Notes: generated by a model from the letters alone, not told the origin. A stretch of 64,000 bases of DNA from Streptacidiphilus jiangxiensis (GCF_900109465.1 NZ_FOAZ01000003.1:186001-250000), one strand, 5' to 3'. Positions 36,126 to 45,417 are shown, numbered from the stretch's first letter. Numbers and translations: made by a program.

Positions 36126-36362
36126 TCAGCGAGCGGTCGAGGTGTAGGGCAGCAGAGCGACCTCGCGGCTGTTCTTCACAGCCGTGGCCACGTCGCGCTG
36201 GTGCTGGGTGCAGTTGCCGGTCACCCGGCGAGCGCGGATCTTCCCACGGTCGGAGATGAACTTGCGAAGCAGGTTCGTGTCCTTGTAGTCGACGTAGGTG
36301 ATCTTGTCCTTGCAGAAGACGCAAACCTTCTTCTTAGGCTTGCGCACGGGCGGCTTCGCCAT
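36126..36362 (-). CDS. rpsR: 30S ribosomal protein S18 (zinc-binding form)
   Basis: 78 residues. [11 protein letters not shown] and TGNCTQHQR supply Cys/Cys and Cys/His ligands, so this is the zinc-containing (C+) version; streptomycetes often have a second Cys-free copy elsewhere. S18 pairs with S6 on the platform of the small subunit. 19 bp upstream of rplI. Confidence 0.98.
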   Translation of the reverse strand: MAKPPVRKPKKKVCVFCKDKITYVDYKDTNLLRKFISDRGKIRARRVTGNCTQHQRDVATAVKNSREVALLPYTSTAR

Positions 36363-36397
36363 CGTGTACTCCAGTGTTCGTGATCAAGTCTTGTGTT

Positions 36398-36432
36398 GAC
36401 CGCTTGCCGCGGTCAGACCGCTGAGCGCGGTC
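36398..36432 (-). promoter_or_regulatory. Twin small hairpins between ssb and rpsR
   Basis: Two successive hairpins have the same 6-bp arms GACCGC/GCGGTC and five-base loops (36398-36414 and 36416-36432), 36 bp before rpsR. They may be an attenuator, an mRNA processing site, or a ribosomal-protein contact within the operon. Confidence 0.4.
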
Positions 36433-36448
36433 GCCGAGCATCCGTCGT

Positions 36449-37030
36449 TTAGAACGGGGGCTCGTCCGAGTAGCCGCCGCCGGCCGGGGCACCCCAGCCG
36501 CCGCCACTCTGCTGACCTCCGCCGGCCGGTGCGCTGGACGCCCAGGGGTCGTCGGACGGGCCGGACTGGGAGCCACCGCCCCAGCCACCGCCCTGCTGTC
36601 CGCCGCCGCTGTAGCCGCTGCCACCCTGCTGGCCGCCGCCGAAGCTGCCGCCGGGACCGCCCGAGCGCTGGGCCCGGGTGACCTTGGCGGTCGCCGAGCG
36701 CAGGCTCGGACCGACCTCGTCGACCTCGACCTCGAAGACGGTCCGCTTCTCGCCTTCCTTGGTCTCGTACGAGCGCTGACGCAGGCGGCCCTGCACGATG
36801 ACGCGCATGCCGCGCTGCAGCGACTCGGCCACGTTCTCCGCGGGCTGCCGCCAGACGTTGCACGTGAGGAAGAGGCTCTCGCCGTCCTTCCACTCGTTGG
36901 TCTGGCGGTCGAAGGTGCGGGGGGTCGACGCGATGCGGAACTTCGCGACGGCCGCACCTGACGGGGTGAACCGCAGTTCGGGGTCGTCGACAAGGTTGCC
37001 GACAAGGGTGATGACGGTCTCGCCTGCCAT
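36449..37030 (-). CDS. ssb: Single-stranded DNA-binding protein
   Basis: 193 residues. OB-fold (1-115) with typical [19 protein letters not shown] and [13 protein letters not shown]; Gly/Gln/Ser-rich flexible linker (about 125-185); acidic tip DEPPF, the docking peptide for replication and repair partners. GAGAGG precedes the ATG. Position between rpsF and rpsR is the classical arrangement. Confidence 0.97.
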   Translation of the reverse strand: MAGETVITLVGNLVDDPELRFTPSGAAVAKFRIASTPRTFDRQTNEWKDGESLFLTCNVWRQPAENVAESLQRGMRVIVQGRLRQRSYETKEGEKRTVFEVEVDEVGPSLRSATAKVTRAQRSGGPGGSFGGGQQGGSGYSGGGQQGGGWGGGSQSGPSDDPWASSAPAGGGQQSGGGWGAPAGGGYSDEPPF

Positions 37031-37122
37031 GTTCGACCTCTCGGGAGAAGACGTGCGGGATGAGCTGAGGTGCTCGGTTACTCGGATGTTCCGCCCCACT
37101 CAGGAGGCGAGAACGACAGTGC

Positions 37123-37413
37123 TCAGTGGGTGTCCGGGCGCAGGACCTTGGTGCGCAGCACCTGCTCGCTCAGGTTGAGCTGACGGTCCAGCTCCTTGAC
37201 GACAGCAGGCTCAGCCTTGATGTCGAGCACGGAGTAGATGCCCTCGGACTGCTTCTTGATCTCGTACGCCAGGCGACGACGACCCCAGGTGTCGATCTTC
37301 TCGACATTGCCACCGCCGGTGCGGACGACATTGGCGAAGTTCTCGATCAGCGGGGCGACAGCGCGCTCCTCGACGGACGGGTCGAGGATCACCATGACCT
37401 CGTAGTGACGCAT
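37123..37413 (-). CDS. rpsF: 30S ribosomal protein S6
   Basis: 96 residues with [19 protein letters not shown] at the start and [18 protein letters not shown] in the middle, both S6 hallmarks. First gene of the operon. GAGGAGG is upstream, and a hairpin in the leader may be an S6:S18 feedback site. Confidence 0.98.
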   Translation of the reverse strand: MRHYEVMVILDPSVEERAVAPLIENFANVVRTGGGNVEKIDTWGRRRLAYEIKKQSEGIYSVLDIKAEPAVVKELDRQLNLSEQVLRTKVLRPDTH

Positions 37414-37442
37414 TTGGAACCCACCTCCTCTGGACTCAGGCG

Positions 37443-37461
37443 GCCACGGTCTCTCCGTGGC
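37443..37461 (-). promoter_or_regulatory. Leader hairpin of the rpsF operon
   Basis: GCCACGG and CCGTGGC pair perfectly around a five-base loop (AGAGA on the mRNA), 30 bases before the rpsF start. Bacterial rpsF leaders often carry an S6:S18-binding hairpin for feedback; I infer a similar role but cannot confirm the protein-specific bases. Nothing else definite is seen in the 281-bp gap to 37694. Confidence 0.4.
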
Positions 37462-37694
37462 AGGAGGGTCTTCAATTCACGTCGGCAACGGTAGCGACCG
37501 CCACTGACAACGTCGGGAACGACGATGCCGGACAGATGCACACCGGTGCAGACGGTCCAGCCTACAGGCACCCGATCGGGGGCTTGAAATCCACCCTCGT
37601 ATCGCCGCAATCTGTACACATCGGGTAGGAAGCGCACTACTGAACGTAACCAGCCGAGTGCGCAATCGTCTGACCTCCCTAAGGAGGCGGTCCC

Positions 37695-38024
37695 ATGGCC
37701 CAGTCAGCCCCGCCGGTCGGTGCCACCGGCCAGGTCGCCAAGCGCAACCCCCTGGCGGCCCTGTTCAACACCGACGGCAAACCCCACCCCCTGGAGAACA
37801 CGCTCACCGCCGTCACCGCGGTGCTCGGCGTCATCGCCATCGTCACCTGCGCATTCCACAGCCTCCACGTCATCGCTTCGTGGACAGGGCTGGCCGGAGT
37901 GGCGACGGCGGCCGTCGCGCAGTACAAGTCGGCGACGACAGCCGAACGCTTCGTCATCGTGGTGGGCGGCGGCATGGCCGCGGTCGGTCTCGGTATCGGG
38001 CTCGCCCGCGGTGGGCTGATCTGA
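37695..38024 (+). CDS. Small membrane protein, unknown function
   Basis: A 109-residue protein with three hydrophobic segments (about 38-56, 59-78, 86-106) and a polar Ala/Pro N-terminus with LFNTDGKPHPLENT. An excellent ribosome-binding site (AAGGAGGCGG) precedes the ATG. It lies in the conserved spot between rpsF and femX. I do not recognise the family. Confidence 0.75.
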   Translation: MAQSAPPVGATGQVAKRNPLAALFNTDGKPHPLENTLTAVTAVLGVIAIVTCAFHSLHVIASWTGLAGVATAAVAQYKSATTAERFVIVVGGGMAAVGLGIGLARGGLI

Positions 38025-38134
38025 CCCGGGAGCACCACCGCCTCCCTCGTCACGTCCTGTCACCTCTATGGGGTGCTCCCCCTGGGCAGTAGGCTGCGCA
38101 CTTGACGCGATCCACGCCCGAGGAGCACCCCCAC

Positions 38135-39253
38135 ATGAGCCTGCGCCTGAGGACCATCAGCCGCGAGGAGCACCTGGCCTTCATCCGGAGCCTGCCGTCC
38201 GCGAGCCACATGCAGGTGCCCTCGTGGGCGGACGTCAAGGCCGAGTGGCGCAACGAGTCGATCGGCTGGTTCGACGAGCAGGACCGCATGGTCGGCGCCG
38301 GCCTGGTCCTCTACCGGCAGCTGCCGAAGGTCAAGCGCTACCTGGCGTACCTCCCCGAGGGTCCGGTGATCGACTGGTTCGACCCGAACCTCGAGGGCTG
38401 GCTGCGTCCGATGCTGGACCACCTGAAGGGCCAGGGCGCCTTCACGGTGAAGATGGGCCCGCCGGTGATCATCCGCCGCTGGCAGGCCGAGACCATCAAG
38501 AACGCCATCTCCGGCGGCGAGGCCAAGCGCCTGCGCGACATCGAGGCCGACTGGTACGAGCCGCGCGCCATCGACACCGCCGACCGGCTGCGCCGTATGG
38601 GCTGGCAGCAGGGCGAGGACGGCGGCGCCGGCTTCGGTGACGTGCAGCCGCGCTACGTCTACCAGGTGCCGCTGGCGAACCGCTCGCTGGACGACATCCT
38701 CAAGGGCTTCAACCAGCTGTGGCGCCGCAACATCAAGAAGGCCGAGAAGGCCGGCGTCGAGATCGTCCAGGGCGGCTACGACGACCTGCCCGTCTTCCAC
38801 CAGCTCTACCTGGAGACGGCGGAGCGCGACAAGTTCATCCCGCGCCCGCTCTCCTACTTCCAGCGCCAGTGGCGCGCACTGACGGCCGAGGACCCGAACC
38901 GGATGCGCCTGTACCTGGCGTACCACGAGGGCGACCCGCTGGCCGGCACCACGATGATCACGGTCGGCCAGCACGTCTGGTACTCCTACGGCGCCTCCAC
39001 CGTGCACAAGCGCGAGGTGCAGCCGAACAACGCCATCCAGTGGCGGATGCTGCGCGACGCGTACGCGCTCGGCGCGACCGTCTACGACCTGCGCGGCATC
39101 AGCGACACCCTGGACGAGACCGATCACCTCTTCGGCCTGATCCGCTTCAAGGTGGGCACCGGCGGCCAGGCGGCTGAGTACCTGGGCGAGTGGGACTTCC
39201 CGCTCAACAAGTTGCTGCACAAGGCTCTCGACATGTACATGCAGCGTCGCTGA
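38135..39253 (+). CDS. femX: FemX-type lipid II:glycine/aminoacyl transferase
   Basis: A 372-residue FemAB-family (GNAT-fold pair) enzyme that adds the first branch amino acid, glycine in Streptomyces, to the pentapeptide of lipid II using aminoacyl-tRNA. Recognisable parts: LPSASHMQVPSWADVKAEW (quoted in part), KRYLAYLPEGPVIDW and the C-terminal YDLRGISD. The S. coelicolor femX has the same neighbours (small membrane gene, racemase-like gene). GAGGAG is 10 bases upstream. Possible operon with the next gene, 62-bp gap. Confidence 0.88.
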   Translation: MSLRLRTISREEHLAFIRSLPSASHMQVPSWADVKAEWRNESIGWFDEQDRMVGAGLVLYRQLPKVKRYLAYLPEGPVIDWFDPNLEGWLRPMLDHLKGQGAFTVKMGPPVIIRRWQAETIKNAISGGEAKRLRDIEADWYEPRAIDTADRLRRMGWQQGEDGGAGFGDVQPRYVYQVPLANRSLDDILKGFNQLWRRNIKKAEKAGVEIVQGGYDDLPVFHQLYLETAERDKFIPRPLSYFQRQWRALTAEDPNRMRLYLAYHEGDPLAGTTMITVGQHVWYSYGASTVHKREVQPNNAIQWRMLRDAYALGATVYDLRGISDTLDETDHLFGLIRFKVGTGGQAAEYLGEWDFPLNKLLHKALDMYMQRR

Positions 39254-39315
39254 CACTACGTCCGCGTACGCTTCAATCCCGGAACGACCGACACCGGAAC
39301 GTGGAAGGCCCTCCC

Positions 39316-40350
39316 ATGGCGCTCAGTATGTACGTGGACACCCCTCGCTGGCGTGACCACCAGCGCAAGGTGCTGGGGGCCTTCCCCGGCCTGGTCCCGG
39401 TCGCCAAGGGCAACGGCTACGGCTTCCGCAACGCCCGGCTCGCCGAGGAGGCCACCCGCCTCGGCGCCGACATGCTGGCCGTCGGCACCGCCTACGAGGC
39501 CGCCGAGCTGAAGGACTTCTTCGGCCGCGACCTGATCGTGCTCACCCCGTACCGCATCGGCGAGGACCCGGTCCCGCTGCCGCACCGGGTCATCCGCACG
39601 GTCGGCTCCGTCGACGGCGTCCGCGCCCTGGTCGGCGGCCGGGTGATCGTGGAGTGCATGACGAGCATGCGCCGCCACGGCATCAACCCCGAGGACCTGC
39701 CGAAGCTGCGCATGGCCATCGACGACGTCCGGCTGGAGGGCTTCGCCGTCCACCTGCCCATGGACCGCCCCGACGGCGTCGACCCGGTCGGCGAGACCGC
39801 CCGCTGGGTCGACCAGCTGCGCACGGCGGGCCTGCCGGTCCGCACCATGTTCGTCAGCCACCTCTCCGCCCCGGAGATGGAGCAGCTCCAGGGCTGGTAC
39901 CCGGAGGTCCGGTTCCGCGCCCGCATCGGCACCCAGCTGTGGCTGGGCGACCACGAGGCGATCGAGAGCCGCGGCACGGTCATGGACGTGCACCGGATGA
40001 CCAAGGGCGACCGCTTCGGCTACCGCCAGCACCGCGTCGCGGGCGACGGCCACCTGCTCGTCGTCGCCGGCGGCACGGCCCACGGCGTGGGCCTGGAGGC
40101 CCCGAAGAACATGTCCGGGCTGACGCCCCGCGCCAAGAACCTCGCCCGCGCGGGCCTGGCCACCCTGGGCCGCAACACCTCGCCGTTCACCTGGAACGGC
40201 ACCAAGCTCGGCTTCGCCGAGCCCCCGCACATGCAGGTCTCCCTGCTCTGGGTCCCGGGCGAGGTGGCTCCGCCGGCGGTGGGCGAGGAGCTGAAGGCAA
40301 CGCTGCGCCACACCACGACGCTGTTCGACCGCATCGTCGACCGGCACTGA
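39316..40350 (+). CDS. Alanine-racemase-like PLP enzyme
   Basis: A 344-residue fold-type III PLP protein. The N-terminal VAKGNGYG carries the lysine (Lys31) that would bind PLP; a barrel follows, and RIGTQLWLGD and GDRFGYRQHRV belong to the C-terminal beta domain. It lacks the exact VxRPGxxLYG signature of housekeeping Alr, so it is a divergent paralogue. Its place after femX suggests a D-amino acid task in wall synthesis. Start ATG 39316. Confidence 0.75.
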   Translation: MALSMYVDTPRWRDHQRKVLGAFPGLVPVAKGNGYGFRNARLAEEATRLGADMLAVGTAYEAAELKDFFGRDLIVLTPYRIGEDPVPLPHRVIRTVGSVDGVRALVGGRVIVECMTSMRRHGINPEDLPKLRMAIDDVRLEGFAVHLPMDRPDGVDPVGETARWVDQLRTAGLPVRTMFVSHLSAPEMEQLQGWYPEVRFRARIGTQLWLGDHEAIESRGTVMDVHRMTKGDRFGYRQHRVAGDGHLLVVAGGTAHGVGLEAPKNMSGLTPRAKNLARAGLATLGRNTSPFTWNGTKLGFAEPPHMQVSLLWVPGEVAPPAVGEELKATLRHTTTLFDRIVDRH

Positions 40351-40375
40351 GCCTCAGGGCGCAGTCGCACGGTCC

Positions 40376-40478
40376 AGGGGCGCGGGGAACCGCGCGACAA
40401 GCCACCGACACGCGGATGGCCCTCCACACGCAGGGCCATCCGCACAGGGTGGTTTCTCGCGCAGTTCCCCGCGCCCCT
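40376..40478. repeat. Dispersed intergenic palindrome, copy 2
   Basis: Arms AGGGGCGCGGGGAACCGCGCGA and matching TCGCGCAGTTCCCCGCGCCCC (one base differs in each) flank GCCACC/GGTGG and an inner GCGGATGGCCCT/AGGGCCATCCGC stem that is perfect. It separates two convergent genes. Same family as 1906-2029 and 47306-47422. Confidence 0.8.
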
Positions 40479-40480
40479 CC

Positions 40481-40516
40481 TGTCGTTACCCGTCGAGTTG
40501 TCGTTACCCGTCGAGC
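40481..40516. repeat. 18-bp tandem duplication at the 3' end of the mannosyltransferase gene
   Basis: TGTCGTTACCCGTCGAG occurs at 40481 and again at 40499; the second copy contains the stop codon and last residues of the gene on the - strand, the first lies just downstream and repeats the stop. Confidence 0.8.
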
Positions 40517-42105
40517 GAAGAGCTCCCCACGGCGTAACTGGTCGCACCAGAAGGGCGCTGCGGCGGCGCCTGGACCTTGACGCCGGTGAGGGTGAAGACG
40601 TCCGCGGCACCGTCCAGCACGCCGCCCGAGGGGTCGTCGCTGCCGTCCGCGCGGACCGGGTCGGAGGCCGGGGAGAGGATGTCCCGGACGATGATGACCA
40701 CGAGGTAGAGCGTGCCCAGGATGTGCACGGCGATCGACGCGTGGTACCAGTCCGGCGGCAGGCCCTTCTGGTCGCCGGAGGCCCCGTAGGCGAGGTAGTA
40801 CCAGACGCCGAGGAAGTACAGGACCTCGCACGCCTGCCAGACCAGGAAGTCCCGCCAGCGCGGTCGCGCCAGCACCGCCAGCGGCAGCAGCCACAGCACG
40901 TACTGCGGCGAGTAGACCTTGTTGGTCAGCGTGAACGCCGCGATCACCAGGAACGCCAGCTGCGCGAAGCGGGGCCTGCGGCGTGCGGCGAGGGCCAGCC
41001 AGCCGATGCCGAGGCAGCACACGATCAGCAGGATCGCCACGATCGTGTTGACCGTGTTGGTGTCGACGTTCAGCCAGTTGTTCTGGGTGAGGATCAGCCA
41101 GAACGAGCCGAAGTCCACCCCGCGCGACTCACTGAAGGTGTAGAACGTCGCCCAGCCGCTGAAGTTGGCCACCATGAACGGGATGTCCACCAGCAGCCAG
41201 GCCACGGCCGCACCCGCGAAGGCCTGGCCGAACTCCCGCATCCGCCCGGCGCGCAGACACAGCACCAGCAGCGGGCCCAGCAGGAACACCGGGTAGAGCT
41301 TGGCCGCCGTCGCCAGACCGATCAGCACGCCCGCCCAGACCGGGTAGCGGCGCGCCCACAGCGCCATGCCGACCGCGGCCAGCGCGACCGCGAGCATGTC
41401 CCAGTTGATCGTCCCGTCCAGCGCCAGCACCGGCGCGAGCGCGAACAGCAGGGCGTCCCACGGACGACGGCGGTGCGTGCGCGACAGCGCGACCACGGCC
41501 ACGACCGCGCAGACCATCAGCATGCCCGCGTTGACCAGGTAGAAGATCTGCTCCCGGTAGACCTCCGCGCCGCCCATCGGCGTCAGCTGCGCCGCGCCCC
41601 AGACGAAGAGCCCGGTGAGCACCGGGTACTCCAGGTACTGCATGGTCGGGTCGGTCGGGTTGGGGATCTTGTCGACGTAGGGGATGTTGCCGGGCAGGTT
41701 GAAGCCGCGCAGCGAGAACAGGTGCGGGATGTCGCTGTAGCAGGCGTGGTCGTACTGCGCGGAGGCGCCGTAGAACCAGCCGCTGTCGTAGCAGGGCACC
41801 TTCTGGATCATGCCGAGGGCCCAGACCACCACGGTGATGACGGCCAGCACGCGCGCCGCCGTCCACCAGCTCACCCCGAGCAGCGCGTGCCGACCGGGCG
41901 CGCCGCCGATCAGCTCGCTGGCGGCCGCGGAGACCGGGTCCTCGTCCGCGGGCACGACGACGGTGTCCTCCGGCGGCGGCACGGGCAGCGTCGGCCGCGC
42001 CGCGGCGGGCGCTGCCTCGGCGTCCTCCTCCGGCCCGGCCCAGGCGTGCGGCGCTGGCTCGTCTGCCTGACCGGCGTCGCCGGCCTGCTGGTCACTCGAC
42101 GTCAT
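40504..42105 (-). CDS. GT87-type membrane glycosyltransferase (mannosyltransferase-like)
   Basis: A 533-residue polytopic protein: disordered acidic/Pro-rich N-terminus (1-80), then 10-12 membrane helices. FxxxxPxLLxLDGTINWDM-type (FALAPVLALDGTINWDMLAV) with an Asp after the first loops, and ATAAKLYPVFLLGPL, are characteristic of polyprenyl-phosphate-mannose dependent GT-C enzymes. Role: transfer of mannose (or another hexose) outside the membrane, onto lipid or protein. Start ATG 42105 has AGGA at eight bases; ATG 42114 is equally in frame. Confidence 0.8.
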   Translation of the reverse strand: MTSSDQQAGDAGQADEPAPHAWAGPEEDAEAAPAAARPTLPVPPPEDTVVVPADEDPVSAAASELIGGAPGRHALLGVSWWTAARVLAVITVVVWALGMIQKVPCYDSGWFYGASAQYDHACYSDIPHLFSLRGFNLPGNIPYVDKIPNPTDPTMQYLEYPVLTGLFVWGAAQLTPMGGAEVYREQIFYLVNAGMLMVCAVVAVVALSRTHRRRPWDALLFALAPVLALDGTINWDMLAVALAAVGMALWARRYPVWAGVLIGLATAAKLYPVFLLGPLLVLCLRAGRMREFGQAFAGAAVAWLLVDIPFMVANFSGWATFYTFSESRGVDFGSFWLILTQNNWLNVDTNTVNTIVAILLIVCCLGIGWLALAARRRPRFAQLAFLVIAAFTLTNKVYSPQYVLWLLPLAVLARPRWRDFLVWQACEVLYFLGVWYYLAYGASGDQKGLPPDWYHASIAVHILGTLYLVVIIVRDILSPASDPVRADGSDDPSGGVLDGAADVFTLTGVKVQAPPQRPSGATSYAVGSSSLDG

Positions 42106-42220
42106 ACCGCTCATCCTGCCGCACGTTCCTTTCCAGGGGTTGTGGACAACGCGCTGCCCCCGCGCCTCACCGCTTCTACCGTCGCGCCGCCGCACCGGCC
42201 CTGGGCCCTGCTCGGCCCTA

Positions 42221-42262
42221 CGCCAGGCGGCCCCCACCCTTCCGGGTCGGGGCCGCCTGGCG
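42221..42262 (-). terminator. Terminator downstream of the PBP gene
   Basis: CGCCAGGCGGCCCC (42221-42234) and its exact complement (42249-42262) enclose a 14-nt loop, 18 bp past the PBP stop. Confidence 0.8.
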
Positions 42263-42280
42263 CTCACTGCTCTGACGTCG

Positions 42281-44911
42281 CTAACCGCCGTTGGGTTGCG
42301 CCTGTCCACCGGGACCGGGTAGTCCCGAGCTGGCGCTCGGGCTGGGGTGGTGCTTACCCCCGCCTTGCGTCGGGTTCGAGGTGGGGCAGGTGCCCAGCGC
42401 GATCTCGATGTCCGAGCAGGCGGTCGACGAGCTCGACGGCGTGCCGCTGGGGCTCGACGAGGCCGACGCCGACGACGAGGCGCTGGCACTCGCCGAGGCG
42501 GACGCGCTCGCGGAGGCGGACGCCGACGCGGTCGGCGCGCCGGGCTCGTTGCCACCCGGGGGCATCAGCTGCGGCGGCGTGAAGGTGAGCACCGGCTGAC
42601 CGTTCAGGGCGTTGCTCATGTAGTCGACCCAGACCTGCGTCGGCATGACGGCACCGTAGACCTTGGAGTAGCCGCCGACGCCCTTCATGGTCTGCAGACC
42701 CTGGTTGTTCGGGTCTTCCTTGAACATGACGACCGAGGTGGCGAGCTGCGGCGTGTAGCCGATGAACCAGGCCGAGTGGTAGTCGTCGGTGGTACCGGTC
42801 TTGCCGGCCACCTCGCGGCCGGGCAGCTGGGCGTTGGTGCCCGTACCCCGCTCGACGACGCCCTGGAGCACCTTGGTCACCGAGTTGGCGATGTTCGCGT
42901 CCAGGGCCGGTGTGGCGTTCGTCTTGGGCAACCAGCTCTGCACCTGGCCGTCGTAGGAGACCTTGCTCACCGAGTACGGGTCGTGCTCGGTGCCCTGGTT
43001 GGCGAAGGTCGCGTAGACGTTGGCCATGCGGATGGCACTGGGCGTCGAGGTACCGATGAAGAAGCCGGCAGAGGGGTTCTCCAGAGTGGACTTGTCCAGC
43101 CCAAGGCTCTCGGCCGTGTCCTCGACCGGCTTGTAACCGACGTCCTCACCCAGCTGCACGTACGGCGTGTTGATGGACTGCTCCATCGCGAAGCTCAGCG
43201 GCTTGTACCCGTACTTGATGTCGGAGTCGTTCGCCTGGTGCAGCAGACCGTCCGGCTCGGGGCAGGCCGACTGGTTGGACTTGTCCGTGAGGTAGTTGCC
43301 CTGCTGGTCGTGGATCTTCAGGCAGGGGTCCGCGTCGTACTTGCTCGACGGAGTGATCGGCGTGCGCGTCGTGGACCCGGGCGAGGTGATCGCGCCGTTC
43401 TTCATCGCCGAGGCCAGCACGATCGGCTTGAACGTCGAGCCCACCGGCACACCGAAGCTGTTGGCGTTGTCGGTGTAGTGGCCCTTGTCGATGCCCGCGC
43501 CGCCGTAGATGGCCAGGATGGCACCGGTGCGCGGGTCCACGGACGCGGCGCCCACCTGGACGTTCTTGTCCGCGGCGCCGTGCAGCTTCGGGTTGATGTG
43601 CTGCGACTCCATCTTGGCGACGGCCGCGCTGAGCTGGTTGACCTTCGTCTCGTCGAAGGTCGTGTAGATGCTGTAGCCGCCCTGCGCCATCTGAGCCTCG
43701 CCCAGGTGGTTGTTGGAGTGCTGCTCGGCGTAGTTCTGCGCCAGGTCGACGAGGTAACCGACCTGACCCTTGAGCTCCTGGTGCGGCACCCACGCCTTCG
43801 GCGTGGGGAAGCCCTTGGCGAAGGCCGCGTCGTGGTCGGCCTGCGTCATCCAGTTGTTCACGACCATGCGGTTCAGCACGTACTGCCAACGGCCGATGGC
43901 ACGCTGCTTGGCGGCCTGGTCGGCGAGCACGTTCTGCATCGTGCTGGGCTCGTTCACCGTGGCGGCGATGAAAGCGCCCTCGGAGAGCGTCAACTGCCCG
44001 ACGTGCACGCCGTAGTAGGCCTCGGCCGCGGCCTCGATGCCGTAGGCGCCGCGGCCGTAGTAGTTGGTGTTGAGGTAGCCCGTCAGCACGTCGTCCTTGG
44101 ACAGGCCACCGTTGCCGATCTTGAAGGAAATCAGGATCTCGTTGAGCTTACGCGTCGCGGTCTGGGCGCTGTTCAGGTAGACGTTCTTGACGTACTGCTG
44201 CGTGATGGTCGAACCCGACTGGACACTGCCGCCGGTGGCCATGTTCTTGACGGCGCGCAGGATGGACATGGGATCGACACCGCTGTTGGTCTCGAACGTC
44301 TCGTCCTCGGCCGCCATGAAGTCGTGCTGGACGTCCTTCGGGACTTGACCGAGCTGGACGTTCTGGCGGTTGTAGCCGGTCTTGGCCATCACCTTGCCGT
44401 CGGCCCAGTAGAAGATGTTGCCCTGCTTCAGGCTGTCGGCGTTCTGGACCGTCGGGATCTGGGCGTTCGCGTACGCGTAGCCGACGAGTGCGGTCAGACC
44501 ACCGATGAAGATCAGGAAGCAGCTGGTGACCAGCTTCCACGAGGGCAGCCACCGGCGGACGCCGGACTTCCCCCAGCGCGGGTAGTCGATGAACCGCTTC
44601 GGCCGGGGCCCGTTCGGGCCCTTACCGCCGCGGCCGGCAGGGCCGCGGCCGCCACCGTTGCCGCCACCGCCGCCCTTGCCCTGCGCCGCGCGGCGCATCT
44701 CGGCGCGGGTCATCCGCGGCTGGGCGGCCGTGCCGCCGGCGGGGCCGCCGCCGGGCTGGGGCCGCGCCGTACGACGTGGGGGCATGCCGCTGCTCTGGTG
44801 CGCACTCGTCTGGCCGCGACCCGCATCGGTCGGTCCCGTGGGGCGACGGCCGCCGTACTGCGGCTGCTGCGGCTGCTGCGACTGCGGCGTTCTGCGCCGG
44901 TGTTCGCTCAT
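42281..44911 (-). CDS. Class A penicillin-binding protein (transglycosylase/transpeptidase)
   Basis: An 876-residue bifunctional wall enzyme. A long basic and Gly/Pro/Gln-rich cytoplasmic part (1-115), one membrane helix (about 125-150), a GT51 transglycosylase domain with catalytic EDETFETNSGVDP (about 195-210) and a transpeptidase domain with STFK (about 490), SIN and KTGTTDD (about 704). The C-terminus is a Ser/Ala repeat (SASASASASA run, then SSSPSGTPSS) ending in Gly/Pro/His. It polymerises lipid II and cross-links stems. Start ATG 44911, with GGAAG at short spacing. Orthologous position to the S. coelicolor PBP beside the PadR gene. Confidence 0.93.
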   Translation of the reverse strand: MSEHRRRTPQSQQPQQPQYGGRRPTGPTDAGRGQTSAHQSSGMPPRRTARPQPGGGPAGGTAAQPRMTRAEMRRAAQGKGGGGGNGGGRGPAGRGGKGPNGPRPKRFIDYPRWGKSGVRRWLPSWKLVTSCFLIFIGGLTALVGYAYANAQIPTVQNADSLKQGNIFYWADGKVMAKTGYNRQNVQLGQVPKDVQHDFMAAEDETFETNSGVDPMSILRAVKNMATGGSVQSGSTITQQYVKNVYLNSAQTATRKLNEILISFKIGNGGLSKDDVLTGYLNTNYYGRGAYGIEAAAEAYYGVHVGQLTLSEGAFIAATVNEPSTMQNVLADQAAKQRAIGRWQYVLNRMVVNNWMTQADHDAAFAKGFPTPKAWVPHQELKGQVGYLVDLAQNYAEQHSNNHLGEAQMAQGGYSIYTTFDETKVNQLSAAVAKMESQHINPKLHGAADKNVQVGAASVDPRTGAILAIYGGAGIDKGHYTDNANSFGVPVGSTFKPIVLASAMKNGAITSPGSTTRTPITPSSKYDADPCLKIHDQQGNYLTDKSNQSACPEPDGLLHQANDSDIKYGYKPLSFAMEQSINTPYVQLGEDVGYKPVEDTAESLGLDKSTLENPSAGFFIGTSTPSAIRMANVYATFANQGTEHDPYSVSKVSYDGQVQSWLPKTNATPALDANIANSVTKVLQGVVERGTGTNAQLPGREVAGKTGTTDDYHSAWFIGYTPQLATSVVMFKEDPNNQGLQTMKGVGGYSKVYGAVMPTQVWVDYMSNALNGQPVLTFTPPQLMPPGGNEPGAPTASASASASASASASASASSSASASSSPSGTPSSSSTACSDIEIALGTCPTSNPTQGGGKHHPSPSASSGLPGPGGQAQPNGG

Positions 44912-45417
44912 CCTGCTTCCAGCTGTTCCTCGGACTGAAGGCTGCGCTGCGGCTGCCTGAAGGCGGTGGTCGTGATCCCCCATGGCGACGCGGCCCCAAG
45001 AGGCCAGAGTCCGCCGAGGACGGGGACGCCACTGGGACGCCCGTGGTTCCCGGGGCTCCCGTAGCTCCTGGCGGCTTTCTGCATAGGCGACAGAGTACGC
45101 AGGCTGGGAAGGGCTCTAACCGGGCGTCAACTCCCATTTGGGACATATCGCCGACAGATCCTTATCAAAGGTCAGCCAAACTCCCGTGCATCACGCACAG
45201 AACCTCCTTCGACCCGGTCTTCCACGGGCCCTCCTTACACAGAACCGACAACTGTGAGAGCCACCACCACGAACCCCGGGGACCCCCCTCTTGCCGCCGC
45301 CACACCGTCGTCATATCGTCTCGATGTATCGGTTCGATACATCGCAGTGGCATACTCGTGATGACGACAGCGGGACCGGTCGAACGCAGCGGACACCGAA
45401 GGAGGCGAAGCCGGATC
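44912..45417. other. 506-bp divergent intergenic region (PBP / PadR)
   Basis: No gene is visible. Upstream of the PBP, a leftward TTAGAG-N16-TACTCT (45119-45092) and a TTGACG at 45129-45124 are possible promoter elements with weak support. The stretch 45130-45300 is unusually AT-rich for the window in places (ATATCG, TTATCAAAGG). The PadR palindrome occupies 45322-45344. Confidence 0.4.
45322..45344. promoter_or_regulatory. PadR operator
   Basis: CGATGTATCG and CGATACATCG are perfect 10-bp arms around GTT, 74 bp before the PadR start. The ATGTATC/GATACAT core is the type of dyad used by PadR-family repressors, so autoregulation is likely, possibly with control of the divergent PBP. Confidence 0.7.

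Noticed and set aside
36856-36876. GCACGTGAGG inside ssb as another parS
   Set aside because: Only the CACGTG hexamer matches; flanks follow the conserved ssb codons and there are no outer arms.
38028-38080. GGGAGCACC/GGTGCTCCC as a terminator before femX
   Set aside because: The loop would be 35 nt and the stem 9 bp; too weak to annotate.
42347-44938. Open frame on + opposite the PBP
   Set aside because: Same reason; the PBP has all catalytic motifs.
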